Origin: Vulcanimicrobiota bacterium
Lineage (GTDB): Bacteria > Pseudomonadota > Gammaproteobacteria > Xanthomonadales > Rhodanobacteraceae
Assembly (NCBI GenBank): GCA_903970555.1
Contig: CAJCJD010000246.1
Coordinates: 93,043-157,042 of the forward strand
DNA: 64,000 bases
Direction of reading: 5' to 3'
A program made the position numbers and the translations under genes. The notes beneath the pieces were generated by a model that saw nothing but the letters and a program-made list of their open reading frames with translations, was not told the origin of the DNA and did not search any database. How positions within the stretch are numbered: position 1 is the stretch's first letter; every line of letters begins with the position of its first letter. Of this stretch, positions 17,975 to 26,032 are shown in pieces.

Positions 17975-18526
17975 ATGAAAACAACCCTTGAGCAAATCGT
18001 GGTGGAGGCGCGCGAACTATTTCGCGAGCACGGTTACGCCGGCGCTTCCATGCAGGATCTCGCCGAGCGCGTCGGCCTGAAAAAGGCCAGCCTCTATACA
18101 CGCTTTGCAAGCAAGGAAGCGCTGGTCGCCCCGGTCTTGGCGCTTACGCTGGAAGAAACATTCGCCGATGGCAGCGAGGATTCGGCCGATTGGCTTGAGG
18201 CCTATGAGAATGTGCTCAAGCGCATCGCTGATGCGCTAACCGATCGCGCGCGCTGCGTCGGTCTTCATCTGGCCTACGGTGTTGGAGACGATGCGCCTGA
18301 CGCTTTGAAAGCGGTGCGCGATTACTTCAGCGCGCTGCGCGATGGCTTGGCGGTGATACTCAAGCAAAAGCTGAGCGCCAAGCTTGCCAACACCGTTGCC
18401 ACCGACGCACTGGTTCGCTTGGAAGGTGCGACGCTTTGGATTGTTGTTGCCCAAGATGCTCAACCTATGCAACGCGCGCTGAAAACGTTGATCGCGGAAG
18501 CCAGGGCGTTTAAGACGGCTAAGTGA
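17975..18526 (+). CDS. TetR/AcrR family repressor
   Basis: The ATG at 17975 gives 183 residues; a TTG at 17909 in the same frame would place coding sequence over the operator and is unlikely. The N-terminal HTH (residues about 5-50) reads IVVEARELFREHGYAGASMQ, DLAERVGLKKASLYTRFASK. The rest is a helical ligand-binding domain of about 130 residues. It probably represses the divergent exported hydrolase and itself through the palindrome at 17946-17955. The inducer is unknown. Confidence 0.88.
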   Translation: MKTTLEQIVVEARELFREHGYAGASMQDLAERVGLKKASLYTRFASKEALVAPVLALTLEETFADGSEDSADWLEAYENVLKRIADALTDRARCVGLHLAYGVGDDAPDALKAVRDYFSALRDGLAVILKQKLSAKLANTVATDALVRLEGATLWIVVAQDAQPMQRALKTLIAEARAFKTAK

Positions 18527-18544
18527 TGCGCGGTCGGCGGAATC

Positions 18545-19396
18545 TCAATGCGCTAATCGCGTAACGACCATATCCAACAGCGCCCGCAATCGTGCAAGAC
18601 GCCGCATATCGCGATGGTAGCCGACCCAAATATCGCGAACCGGCGGGTCCTCACCCAGGTCGATCCGCTGGAGGTTTTCGATGACATCGCCGAGCGGACG
18701 CGGCAACACTGCAATGCCGGCACCCGTAGCGCACATGCGTGCCTGCACAGGGCGAGCATTGCTGCGAAAGGCCACGCTTGCATTGGGAAGCATGCGTTGC
18801 AACCACTCGACCTCGGGCATGCCGCCAAAAGCGACGTTCATCACCAGCAACGATGCACCCGTGCCGTCGCCCACTTCAGGACGCGGATAGTCCGCGGCCA
18901 TATACACCCCATACGGCATACGCAGCAGCTTGCGCGAAACGACGTCCGGTTCGTCGAATGGCTGAATGCGAAACGCCAGGTCCGCCTCACGGCGTGACAG
19001 GCTGAAGAAGCGCGAGTCGGTCAGCAATTCGATGATCACGCGCGGATACTGTTTCGAGAACTCGGCAATGACAGGCGTCAACGCGTATTCGGCAAACCAG
19101 TCGGACGAGGTGATGCGCAACATGCCATCCAATTGTTGCTCTTGCCCGGTGAGCTGACGTTGAAAGGCCAGTGCCTCCTCCTCCATGCGCTCAACGTGAC
19201 TCAGTACGGCGGCGCCTTCGTCGGTCAACACGAATCCATCCTTGGTGCGTTGGAATAATTGATGTCCCAGCGCGCGTTCAAGCGCCTGCAATCGTCTCCC
19301 CATCGTGGGCTGCGTTTGCCCGAGTTTGCGCGCGGCGGCGCCGAGCGTCCCTTCGCGCGCAACGGCCAGAAATACACGCAGATCGCTCCATTCCAT
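18545..19396 (-). CDS. LysR-family regulator
   Basis: The ATG at 19396 (MEWSDLRVFLAVAREG) has a strong SD (GGAGG, 7 bases) and gives 283 residues. The HTH spans about 1-60 (TLGAAARKLGQTQPTMGRRL) and the periplasmic-binding-protein-like effector domain about 85-280. It is divergent from an MDR oxidoreductase gene and an AhpD-like gene. The gap between them holds ATGCAT inverted repeats suited to LysR binding, so it likely controls those genes in response to an electrophile or oxidant (inference). Confidence 0.9.
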   Translation of the reverse strand: MEWSDLRVFLAVAREGTLGAAARKLGQTQPTMGRRLQALERALGHQLFQRTKDGFVLTDEGAAVLSHVERMEEEALAFQRQLTGQEQQLDGMLRITSSDWFAEYALTPVIAEFSKQYPRVIIELLTDSRFFSLSRREADLAFRIQPFDEPDVVSRKLLRMPYGVYMAADYPRPEVGDGTGASLLVMNVAFGGMPEVEWLQRMLPNASVAFRSNARPVQARMCATGAGIAVLPRPLGDVIENLQRIDLGEDPPVRDIWVGYHRDMRRLARLRALLDMVVTRLAH

Positions 19397-19451
19397 CAGC
19401 AAACCTCCGTTGGATTGAACCGATGGCGCCCTCAAGGGCGACAGCACCATC

Positions 19452-19478
19452 ATGCAATTATGCATGGAATAAATGCAT
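19452..19478. promoter_or_regulatory. LysR-box-like inverted repeat
   Basis: ATGCAT-N7-ATGCAT (19460-19465 and 19473-19478), preceded by an overlapping ATGCAATTATGCAT. It is AT-rich dyad symmetry within the LysR/MDR divergent gap, about 60 bases upstream of the LysR start and 70 upstream of the MDR start. Confidence 0.6.
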
Positions 19479-19547
19479 TAATTTTGATTTCCATACAAAA
19501 TCATTGGGCGTAGCTTAGCGCTCAGTTCCCCGAGCACTGAGCCAGAT

Positions 19548-20549
19548 ATGAGCAAGTCCACCTCCATGAAAGCCGTTGTCCTGGAAAATTACAGCGCCCC
19601 TTTTCGCCTGACCGACGTGGCGCGACCTGTGCCGCGGGCTGGCCAGGTGCTGGTTCGGATCATGGCCAGTGGCGTCAATCCACTCGACCTGAAGATCCGT
19701 GCCGGCGCTGCGGAACACGCACGGCACGCGCTGCCGGCGATCCTGGGTATCGATCTGGCTGGCGTGGTCGATGCGGTAGGCCCCGGCGTCACCACCTTTC
19801 GGGTCGGTGACGAGGTTTACGGCATGACCGGAGGCGTGGGCGGCGTTCAAGGATCGCTTGCCGAATACGCTGCAGTGGATGCAGACCTGCTTGCGCTCAA
19901 GCCCTCTCACTTCAGCATGCGCGAGGCGGCATCATTGCCACTCGTTTTCATTACCGCATGGGAAGGTTTGGTCGATCGCGCGCATGTGAGCGCAGGCCAA
20001 ACCGTATTGATACAAGGTGGCGCTGGCGGCGTGGGAAGCATCGCTATTCAGATCGCACGCGCTTTTAATGCGACAGTCTTCGCAACCGGTGCCGCTTCCC
20101 GCGCAGGCGTGATCGAGCAGCTTGGTGCGACACCCATCGACCACAGCAACATGCAGGTCGACGACTACGTCGCGGCTTTCACAACGGGCCGCGGTTTCGA
20201 TGTCGTGTATGACACGGCCGGCGGCGCAAGCCTTGATGCATCATTCAAAGCGATATCCCGATTCGGCCATGTTGTCAGCGCATTGGGATGGGGCACACAT
20301 GCGTTGGCGCCTCTTTCTTTCCGTGCAGGCACCTATTCCGGCGTGTTCACGTTGTTGCCGCTGTTGACGGGAGAAGGCAAGGCGCATCATGGAGAAATTC
20401 TGCGAGAAGCAACGCGCCTCGCCGAGGCAGGAATGATCAAGCCTCTTGTGGAACCTCGTGACTTCGGCTTGAAGGATATCGAAGCCGCGCACGCGCTTAT
20501 CGAGAGCCGACAAGCGCAGGGAAAAGTCGTGGTGAGCATTCAACATTGA
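19548..20549 (+). CDS. Zinc-free MDR oxidoreductase (quinone oxidoreductase-like)
   Basis: A 333-residue medium-chain dehydrogenase/reductase. The GroES-like N-terminal part contains SGVNPLDLKIRAG and LGIDLAGVVDAVG; the Rossmann part contains GGAGGVGSIAIQIARA. The zinc-binding Cys residues of true alcohol dehydrogenases are absent, which points to NADPH-dependent quinone or enone reduction. It is divergent from the LysR gene and is followed after 78 bases by an AhpD-like gene, an arrangement common for electrophile- or oxidant-responsive detoxification. Confidence 0.88.
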   Translation: MSKSTSMKAVVLENYSAPFRLTDVARPVPRAGQVLVRIMASGVNPLDLKIRAGAAEHARHALPAILGIDLAGVVDAVGPGVTTFRVGDEVYGMTGGVGGVQGSLAEYAAVDADLLALKPSHFSMREAASLPLVFITAWEGLVDRAHVSAGQTVLIQGGAGGVGSIAIQIARAFNATVFATGAASRAGVIEQLGATPIDHSNMQVDDYVAAFTTGRGFDVVYDTAGGASLDASFKAISRFGHVVSALGWGTHALAPLSFRAGTYSGVFTLLPLLTGEGKAHHGEILREATRLAEAGMIKPLVEPRDFGLKDIEAAHALIESRQAQGKVVVSIQH

Positions 20550-20627
20550 CGCAAGAATCGTAGGTACCGCTGCCGGCACGCTTACCGCGACCGGTCATTA
20601 CACTGCAAACATGCTAGGAGAACTCCT

Positions 20628-20975
20628 ATGTTGAACTGGCTTGAATATCGCAAAGAACTGATGGGCCGCATTGGCGAAATCGGCAAGCTGAGCCCCGATA
20701 CGGTTGCCGGCTACCAAACCTTATCCAACGCAGGTCAGAAAACGGGACACCTGGATGCAAAAACCCGCGAACTGATTGCACTGGCGGTGGCGGTGACCAC
20801 CCGCTGCGACGGCTGCATCACCGTGCACACGGGCGAAGCGCTAAAGCACGGCGCGACGCGCGACGAAATTGCTGAAGCCCTTGGCGTTGCCGTCGCACTG
20901 AATGCCGGTGCCGCCTCGGTCTATTCCGCCCGGGTGATGGATGCAGTCAGCGAACACAGTGCAGCGCATAAGTAA
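20628..20975 (+). CDS. AhpD-like carboxymuconolactone decarboxylase-family protein
   Basis: 115 residues with an SD (AGGAG) 7-8 bases before the ATG. It has the AhpD core: RELIALAVAVTTRCDGCITV followed by H, i.e. CxxC plus a nearby His, then GATRDEIAEALGVAVALN. In AhpD these cysteines give thiol peroxidase or reductase activity. Its place behind the MDR gene supports a redox or detoxification role rather than carboxymuconolactone decarboxylation. Confidence 0.85.
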   Translation: MLNWLEYRKELMGRIGEIGKLSPDTVAGYQTLSNAGQKTGHLDAKTRELIALAVAVTTRCDGCITVHTGEALKHGATRDEIAEALGVAVALNAGAASVYSARVMDAVSEHSAAHK

Positions 20976-21191
20976 TGCCATTCGTCAGCGTTCAAATGCT
21001 GGGCGGCCGCACCAATGAAGTAGATCGTGAGTATTGGAGCGTTGGCATACGAACCATGGGCAAAATCCAGTCCAGCCGACCCGATTAGGACTTTCGACGC
21101 GGCTCATCAACCCTCTTGCCGATGAGCCGCAAAGCCCCACTGGTGCTCGATAGTGAAGTCGAGCATGAGCTTGCCGTAAGGATAACCATTC

Positions 21192-22016
21192 ATGTCTACA
21201 GCACATTGGTTTGTGACGGGCATTTCGCGTGGCTTTGGCAAGGTGCTTTGTGAGGAACTGCTTCAGCGTGGCCACCGTGTCGTTGGTACCACCCGAAGCG
21301 GCTCAACTGATATGACTCACGAAAACCTTACCGTGATGCAGCTCGATGTTACCGACGAGCGCCAAACCGAACAGGTGATCAAGCAGGCCGTCGAAAAAAT
21401 GGGCCGTATCGATGTGGTCGTAAACAATGCCGGGTTTGGCATGGTAGGTGCCGTTGAAGAAGTGTCTACCGAAGAGGCGCAGGCAACCTTTGATACCAAT
21501 TTCTTTGGGACATTCAATGTCGTTCGTGCGGTGCTGCCACATTTTCGCGCGAATCGTTCCGGTCACATCGTCAATTTTTCATCGGTCGGGGGGATTACCG
21601 GCTCCGCGGGATTTGGTCTTTACAACGCGGCGAAGTTTGCCGTGGAAGGATTGTCGGAGGCTCTCGATTTGGAACTAAGGCCGTTTGGCATCAAGGTCAC
21701 TATTGTCGAGCCAGGCTATTTCCGCACCGAATTCCTTTCATCCGGGTCAATTAAAAAAGCAGCCAAGATTGTCGATGCTTATGCTGAAAGCGCGGGTAAG
21801 GCACGCGGCAATGTTTCTTCCCAAAGCGGCAACCAATCGGGCGACCCTGCAAAAGCCGTTCGCATAATCATCAAAGCGGTTCAATCGCCCTCTCCCCCTT
21901 TGCGTTTACCGCTTGGCCCGGATTGCTATGCGCGCATAGATGAAAAGCTGTCGCGACTAAAACGAGATATTGGCGACTGGCGCGAGATTGCCTCCGCAAC
22001 GCAATTTGATCAATGA
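21192..22016 (+). CDS. SDR-family oxidoreductase
   Basis: A classical short-chain dehydrogenase of 274 residues. The cofactor motif is TGISRGFG, followed by NNAGFGMVGA, the catalytic Ser region NFSSVGG and YNAAK. The C-terminus is extended relative to the usual 250 residues and lacks a further domain. The SD (AAGGA) lies 9 bases upstream. It stands alone after a 216-base gap; the substrate is unknown. Confidence 0.85.
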   Translation: MSTAHWFVTGISRGFGKVLCEELLQRGHRVVGTTRSGSTDMTHENLTVMQLDVTDERQTEQVIKQAVEKMGRIDVVVNNAGFGMVGAVEEVSTEEAQATFDTNFFGTFNVVRAVLPHFRANRSGHIVNFSSVGGITGSAGFGLYNAAKFAVEGLSEALDLELRPFGIKVTIVEPGYFRTEFLSSGSIKKAAKIVDAYAESAGKARGNVSSQSGNQSGDPAKAVRIIIKAVQSPSPPLRLPLGPDCYARIDEKLSRLKRDIGDWREIASATQFDQ

Positions 22017-22079
22017 ACACGTCGATGATCGCTACGCCAGCGATTTCGCCCAGGTCTCCTTAAGAGAATGAGGTTCCCC

Positions 22080-22691
22080 ATGCCTGGCAACGTAAGCGAT
22101 ATACCCGGCTACACCTATGGTGCATCCACCGTCGCTGCATCCTCCGCGACGCTCGATGACCTGCAACGACTGAAGATATCCGTCGACTTTACCGAGCAAG
22201 ATGAGCGCTATCTGCGCATGGCCGGAACCGTGCTGGAAGATCAGGTCGAGAGGATCGTGAATCACTGGCGCGCCAATATCATCGCCGGCATTCCTCATCT
22301 TGCCAGGCACTCACGAAGCCTCGACGGGTCACCGCTGCCCGATTACCTGGCACGCAGCAATCGCCGGTTTCAGCAATGGATTCTCGACACGTGCCTGCGC
22401 CCGTATGACCAAGACTGGCTTAACTATCAGCAGGAAATCGCTCTGAGGCATACAAGCGTCAAGAAGAACCAGACAGACAACGTCGTTTCTACATCCTATG
22501 TTCCGTACAGCGACATCCTGGCTTTCCTGGTCGTTCTCAACGACACGATAAAACCGTATCTGGAAGCCAAGGGACATAACGAATCCGACGTAGCGCACAT
22601 GCACGAGGCCTGGCGAAAATCGATGCACGTGCAAATGGCTCTTTGGGCGAAGCCCTATATGGAAATTGAAAGTTCGAGCCTGGAGTGGTGA
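22080..22691 (+). CDS. Protoglobin
   Basis: 203 residues from the ATG at 22080 (SD GAGG; ATG 22068 also possible). The sequence follows Methanosarcina acetivorans protoglobin over its whole length: IPGYTYG at the N-terminus, FTEQDERYLRMAGTVLEDQV, WILDTC.RPYDQDWLNYQ and LRHTSVKKNQTDNV. H124 in that last motif is the expected proximal heme ligand. Protoglobins bind O2, CO and NO; a single-domain bacterial form may be an NO/O2 sensor or scavenger. There is no fused signalling domain, and the gene is convergent with the dual-HTH LysR gene. Confidence 0.92.
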   Translation: MPGNVSDIPGYTYGASTVAASSATLDDLQRLKISVDFTEQDERYLRMAGTVLEDQVERIVNHWRANIIAGIPHLARHSRSLDGSPLPDYLARSNRRFQQWILDTCLRPYDQDWLNYQQEIALRHTSVKKNQTDNVVSTSYVPYSDILAFLVVLNDTIKPYLEAKGHNESDVAHMHEAWRKSMHVQMALWAKPYMEIESSSLEW

Positions 22692-22736
22692 GGGTGCAAG
22701 GGACACTTGCAAGACAAGATCAATCGACTAGCCGGA

Positions 22737-23960
22737 TCACGGCAATAGGCGGGTGCGTTCGGCACCCATCTCGCGCGCCATGGTTGCGAAACGTTCCTGC
22801 ATGGACGTAGGACGCCAGTCGCTGCGCCATGTGATAGCGATGCGCCGACGCAGAACGCCGCCCTCGATGGGAATTTCGGCCAAAGCACCCGCCTCGCGCT
22901 CGAACAGGAACTGGTCGAGCGACATCAAGGTCAGCCATTCGCCTTTAAGCATAAGTCCGCGCGCGACCAACACCGAGCCGCATTCGATGCGCGGTGTTGG
23001 CGGCTCAACGCCGTGGCTGCGGAACAGTGTCTCCCAATTTCGCCGCATCGGTACGCCAACTGCCGGCACTGCCCAGGGATAGGCGAACAGGTCCTGGATG
23101 GTGACGACTTTGCTGCGCCTTAGAGGATGAGCGCTGTTGCCAACGATAAAGAGCTCGTCATCGAACAGCGCTTCCTGTTCCACGTCGTTGGCGGGTGCCG
23201 GATAGCGCATCGCGCCGCCCATCATCAGGTCGATATCGCCGTGGCGTAGTGCGATCAGTAACTCACCGTAAGGCGCTTCGCGCACTTCTACCGATGCACC
23301 TGGATGCTCTTGCGCGAATCGCGCGAGCAAATCGGGCAGGAAAACGGTGCGCGCCATCGGCAACGTACCAATGCTGATGCGACCGACGCCGTGTTTGCCA
23401 GCGGCGATTTCGTCCAGCCCCGTGCGCAACTCCGCCAACATCAGGCGCACGAAGCGCACGAAACGGCTGGCTAAATCGGTGGGCCGCACGGCGCGTCCCG
23501 CTCGCACCAGCAATTCCGCACCCAGCGCGTCCTGCAGTTCTTGCACTGCGCGATAGACGGCCGGTTGCGATAGCCCGATTTGTTCGGCAGCGGCGGCGTA
23601 GCTGCTGCAGTGTTCGACCGCCACCAGCGCGCGTAGCTGAACCATGCTGACACGACGCTCGATATGACTCAGCGGCGCGAGGCGCGCCGAGCGACGCACC
23701 AGGCGCACGCCTTGAGTGAGATAACGCAATGCACGTTCGGCACGAATGATCCAGGCGAGCCCCGTCGTAGTCGGACGCATGCCAACGGCGCGGCGTTCGA
23801 ACAGGCGAATTTCAAGATTACGTTCGAGCTTACCGACAGCTTGAGCCAACGCTGGCTGCGAAAGGCTGACCTGTTCGGCCGCAGCGCTCATGCTGCCGGC
23901 ACGAGCGATGACGCCGAGTGCGTCCAAGTGGCGAAGGTTCAGGGCATAAATGTGATCCAT
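22737..23960 (-). CDS. LysR-family regulator with two HTH domains (GalR-like)
   Basis: From the ATG at 23960 (MDHIYALNLRHLDAL) the product has 407 residues, about 100 more than usual. Residues about 8-65 form one LysR HTH (SMSAAAEQVSLSQPALAQAV) and about 105-163 a second (SSYAAAAEQIGLSQPAVYRA); the effector-binding domain follows at about 190-395. This layout is known in regulators of gallate and protocatechuate meta-cleavage pathways such as GalR of Pseudomonas putida. It is divergent from the LigJ/LigK-containing cluster, which it probably activates. An intermediate acid is the likely inducer (inference). Confidence 0.88.
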   Translation of the reverse strand: MDHIYALNLRHLDALGVIARAGSMSAAAEQVSLSQPALAQAVGKLERNLEIRLFERRAVGMRPTTTGLAWIIRAERALRYLTQGVRLVRRSARLAPLSHIERRVSMVQLRALVAVEHCSSYAAAAEQIGLSQPAVYRAVQELQDALGAELLVRAGRAVRPTDLASRFVRFVRLMLAELRTGLDEIAAGKHGVGRISIGTLPMARTVFLPDLLARFAQEHPGASVEVREAPYGELLIALRHGDIDLMMGGAMRYPAPANDVEQEALFDDELFIVGNSAHPLRRSKVVTIQDLFAYPWAVPAVGVPMRRNWETLFRSHGVEPPTPRIECGSVLVARGLMLKGEWLTLMSLDQFLFEREAGALAEIPIEGGVLRRRIAITWRSDWRPTSMQERFATMAREMGAERTRLLP

Positions 23961-24215
23961 ACACAATCAATAGTATTTGCTTATAGGCCGACAATAAAAC
24001 GAATTTGGCTTCACGGCCGTTTTCGAGCAGATTTCGTTTCCGAAACGCCAGGGGCCTAAAGCCCCTATGACAGTCGATATCAAACTCGAAAGTCGGGACG
24101 ATGCCTTTATTTGCGCAACGCAGCATTAAAGGCGTCCGGTCTACCGTTTTCCCACATGTGTTGATTGTTGCGGCGCAAGAGAAACACCACGACCAATAGT
24201 GAACTGACCACCCTG

Positions 24216-25073
24216 ATGAACATCATTGATTCCCACCTGCACGCCATCGCTTCCGACACGATGACCTATCCGAAGAACCCGATCGGCGGTCATCAATCCG
24301 CGTGGTCGCAAGAACGTCCGGTCAATGCGGAAGGCGTGATCAAGGCGCTGGATGTCGCCGGTATTGCAAAGGCCGTGGTGGTGCAGGCCTCGACCGTATA
24401 CGGGCACGACAACAGCTATGTAGCCGATGCAGTGCGTGCCTACCCGCATCGCCTGGTCGGCGTGTATTCGATCGATGCGTTGGCGCCGGATGCGGTGGAG
24501 CGGATCGATCATTGGGAGGCTCAAGGCCTGCACGGCTTTCGACTGTTTACCACGGGCACCACCATGCCCGGCCAATCGGATTGGCTTGGTCACAAAGATT
24601 CCTATCCGGCGTGGGCGCATGCCGAAAAGCTGGGCATTCCCGTCTGCTTGCAGATGACCATGCAGGGTTTGCCAACGCTGCGCACGTTGCTGGAACATTT
24701 TCCCAACTCGCGCGTGTTACTGGATCACTGCGCCCGTCCGGACCTGGATGACGGCGCACCATACAAGGCCGCGCAAGCGTTGTTCGACATGGCCCATTAC
24801 AAAGGTGTTCACCTCAAGCTGACCAATCGCACGTTGGCCGCAGCTGCGCAGGGCCGCTCCAATCCGACTGCTTTCCTGGAAAAGCTGGTGAGCGCCTTCG
24901 GTGCCGAACGCATTGCGTGGGGCTCCAACTTTCCAGCGGCGGAAGGTTCACTCGATGAACTGGTGACGACGGCACGCGACGTGTTGTCGGGCTTGCCCAA
25001 CGACCAGCAGGCGATGATTTTCAGCGGCACCGTCGAACGCATTTATCCGGCGCTGCGAGGAGTGGCGGCATGA
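24216..25073 (+). CDS. Amidohydrolase-2 family (LigI-like lactonase/decarboxylase)
   Basis: The ATG at 24216 starts MNIIDSHLHA and gives 285 residues; the SD is poor. It is a TIM-barrel amidohydrolase of the family that includes 2-pyrone-4,6-dicarboxylate lactonase LigI: HxH near the N-terminus, QMTMQ, LLDHCARPD. The loop usually reading WG(S/T)D(F/W)P here reads WGSNFP, with Asn in place of the metal or catalytic Asp; other subfamilies share this. Its stop overlaps the next start by 4 bases, so it is co-translated with the decarboxylase-like gene. A pyrone lactonase step fits the cluster but is not proven. Confidence 0.8.
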   Translation: MNIIDSHLHAIASDTMTYPKNPIGGHQSAWSQERPVNAEGVIKALDVAGIAKAVVVQASTVYGHDNSYVADAVRAYPHRLVGVYSIDALAPDAVERIDHWEAQGLHGFRLFTTGTTMPGQSDWLGHKDSYPAWAHAEKLGIPVCLQMTMQGLPTLRTLLEHFPNSRVLLDHCARPDLDDGAPYKAAQALFDMAHYKGVHLKLTNRTLAAAAQGRSNPTAFLEKLVSAFGAERIAWGSNFPAAEGSLDELVTTARDVLSGLPNDQQAMIFSGTVERIYPALRGVAA

Positions 25074-25969
25074 GCCAGCCGGTCCATCTGCATGCCGTGT
25101 TGAAGACCACCGCGCTGACCACGCCGCTGAAGAACGGTGCGCTCCAGAGCGATCGGGTGGTGCTCGATTTCACCGAGATCGACCCTATCCACAAAGCCTT
25201 TGCGCCGATGGTGCGCAACGCGAAGTTCGACATCTCTGAATTGGCGATCGTCACGGCGCTGCAGGCGATTGCTTTCAAGCGGCCGATCGTGTTGCTGCCG
25301 GTGGTGGTGGCGTCGCGTTTCCAGCGCGGCTGCTTGGTGTCGTATCGCCCGCATGGCGACGTCAAACCCGAACAACTGCGCGGCAAGCGCATCGGCGTAC
25401 GCTCATACACGCAGACCACCGGCATGTGGGTGCGCGCGCATCTGGTCGAAGATTACGGCTTGGCCACGCCCGATATCCGTTGGATCACCCATGATCTGGC
25501 GCACGTTGAGCAATATCAGGATCCGCGTTTCGTTGAACATCCGGCGCATGACAAGAGCCTGCTGGACATGCTGCACGATGGCGACATCGATGCGGCGATC
25601 TTCGGCAACGACTTGCCTGAGGGCCATGACTACGTGCCGGTGATCGCCGATGCCAAAGCCAACGATCTTGCTTGGGCGCAGCAGCATGGCTTTGTGCCGA
25701 TTAACCATGTGGTAGCTGCGAGCGCTGATATCTGTACGCGTGAGCCGGCTGCCGTGCGTGCCGCCTATGGTTTGTTGGCGCAGGCCGAAAGCGTGCAGGC
25801 CACGGCTGGAGACGGCCCACGCAAGACTTTGTCCGGCTTTGACGCCTTGCGCGGCCCGCTGGAATGGATCATCGACGCCTGCTTGGAGCAGGCGCTGCTG
25901 CCGCGAAAGCTGAGCCTCGACGAGGTATTAGGGCCCGCTCACGCCTTGCTGAAAGGCGAGATAGCCTGA
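25070..25969 (+). CDS. 4,5-dihydroxyphthalate decarboxylase-like protein (NMT1/SsuA fold)
   Basis: 299 residues, ATGA overlap with the upstream amidohydrolase gene. The protein has the periplasmic-binding-protein-like fold of Pht5-type decarboxylases (ISELAIVTALQAIAFKRPIV, LRGKRIGVRSYTQTTGMWVR), but no signal peptide, so it is cytoplasmic and more likely an enzyme than a solute receptor. In phthalate pathways this family removes a carboxylate from dihydroxyphthalate. In this cluster it probably acts on an aromatic or pyrone polycarboxylate. The alternative is an uncharacterised binding protein. Confidence 0.75.
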   Translation: MSQPVHLHAVLKTTALTTPLKNGALQSDRVVLDFTEIDPIHKAFAPMVRNAKFDISELAIVTALQAIAFKRPIVLLPVVVASRFQRGCLVSYRPHGDVKPEQLRGKRIGVRSYTQTTGMWVRAHLVEDYGLATPDIRWITHDLAHVEQYQDPRFVEHPAHDKSLLDMLHDGDIDAAIFGNDLPEGHDYVPVIADAKANDLAWAQQHGFVPINHVVAASADICTREPAAVRAAYGLLAQAESVQATAGDGPRKTLSGFDALRGPLEWIIDACLEQALLPRKLSLDEVLGPAHALLKGEIA

Positions 25970-26032
25970 CATTGTCGATCGCGCTGGCGCACGAAGCGTT
26001 GACGCGGCACCTGCCAAGAGTTCAGCTTCACC

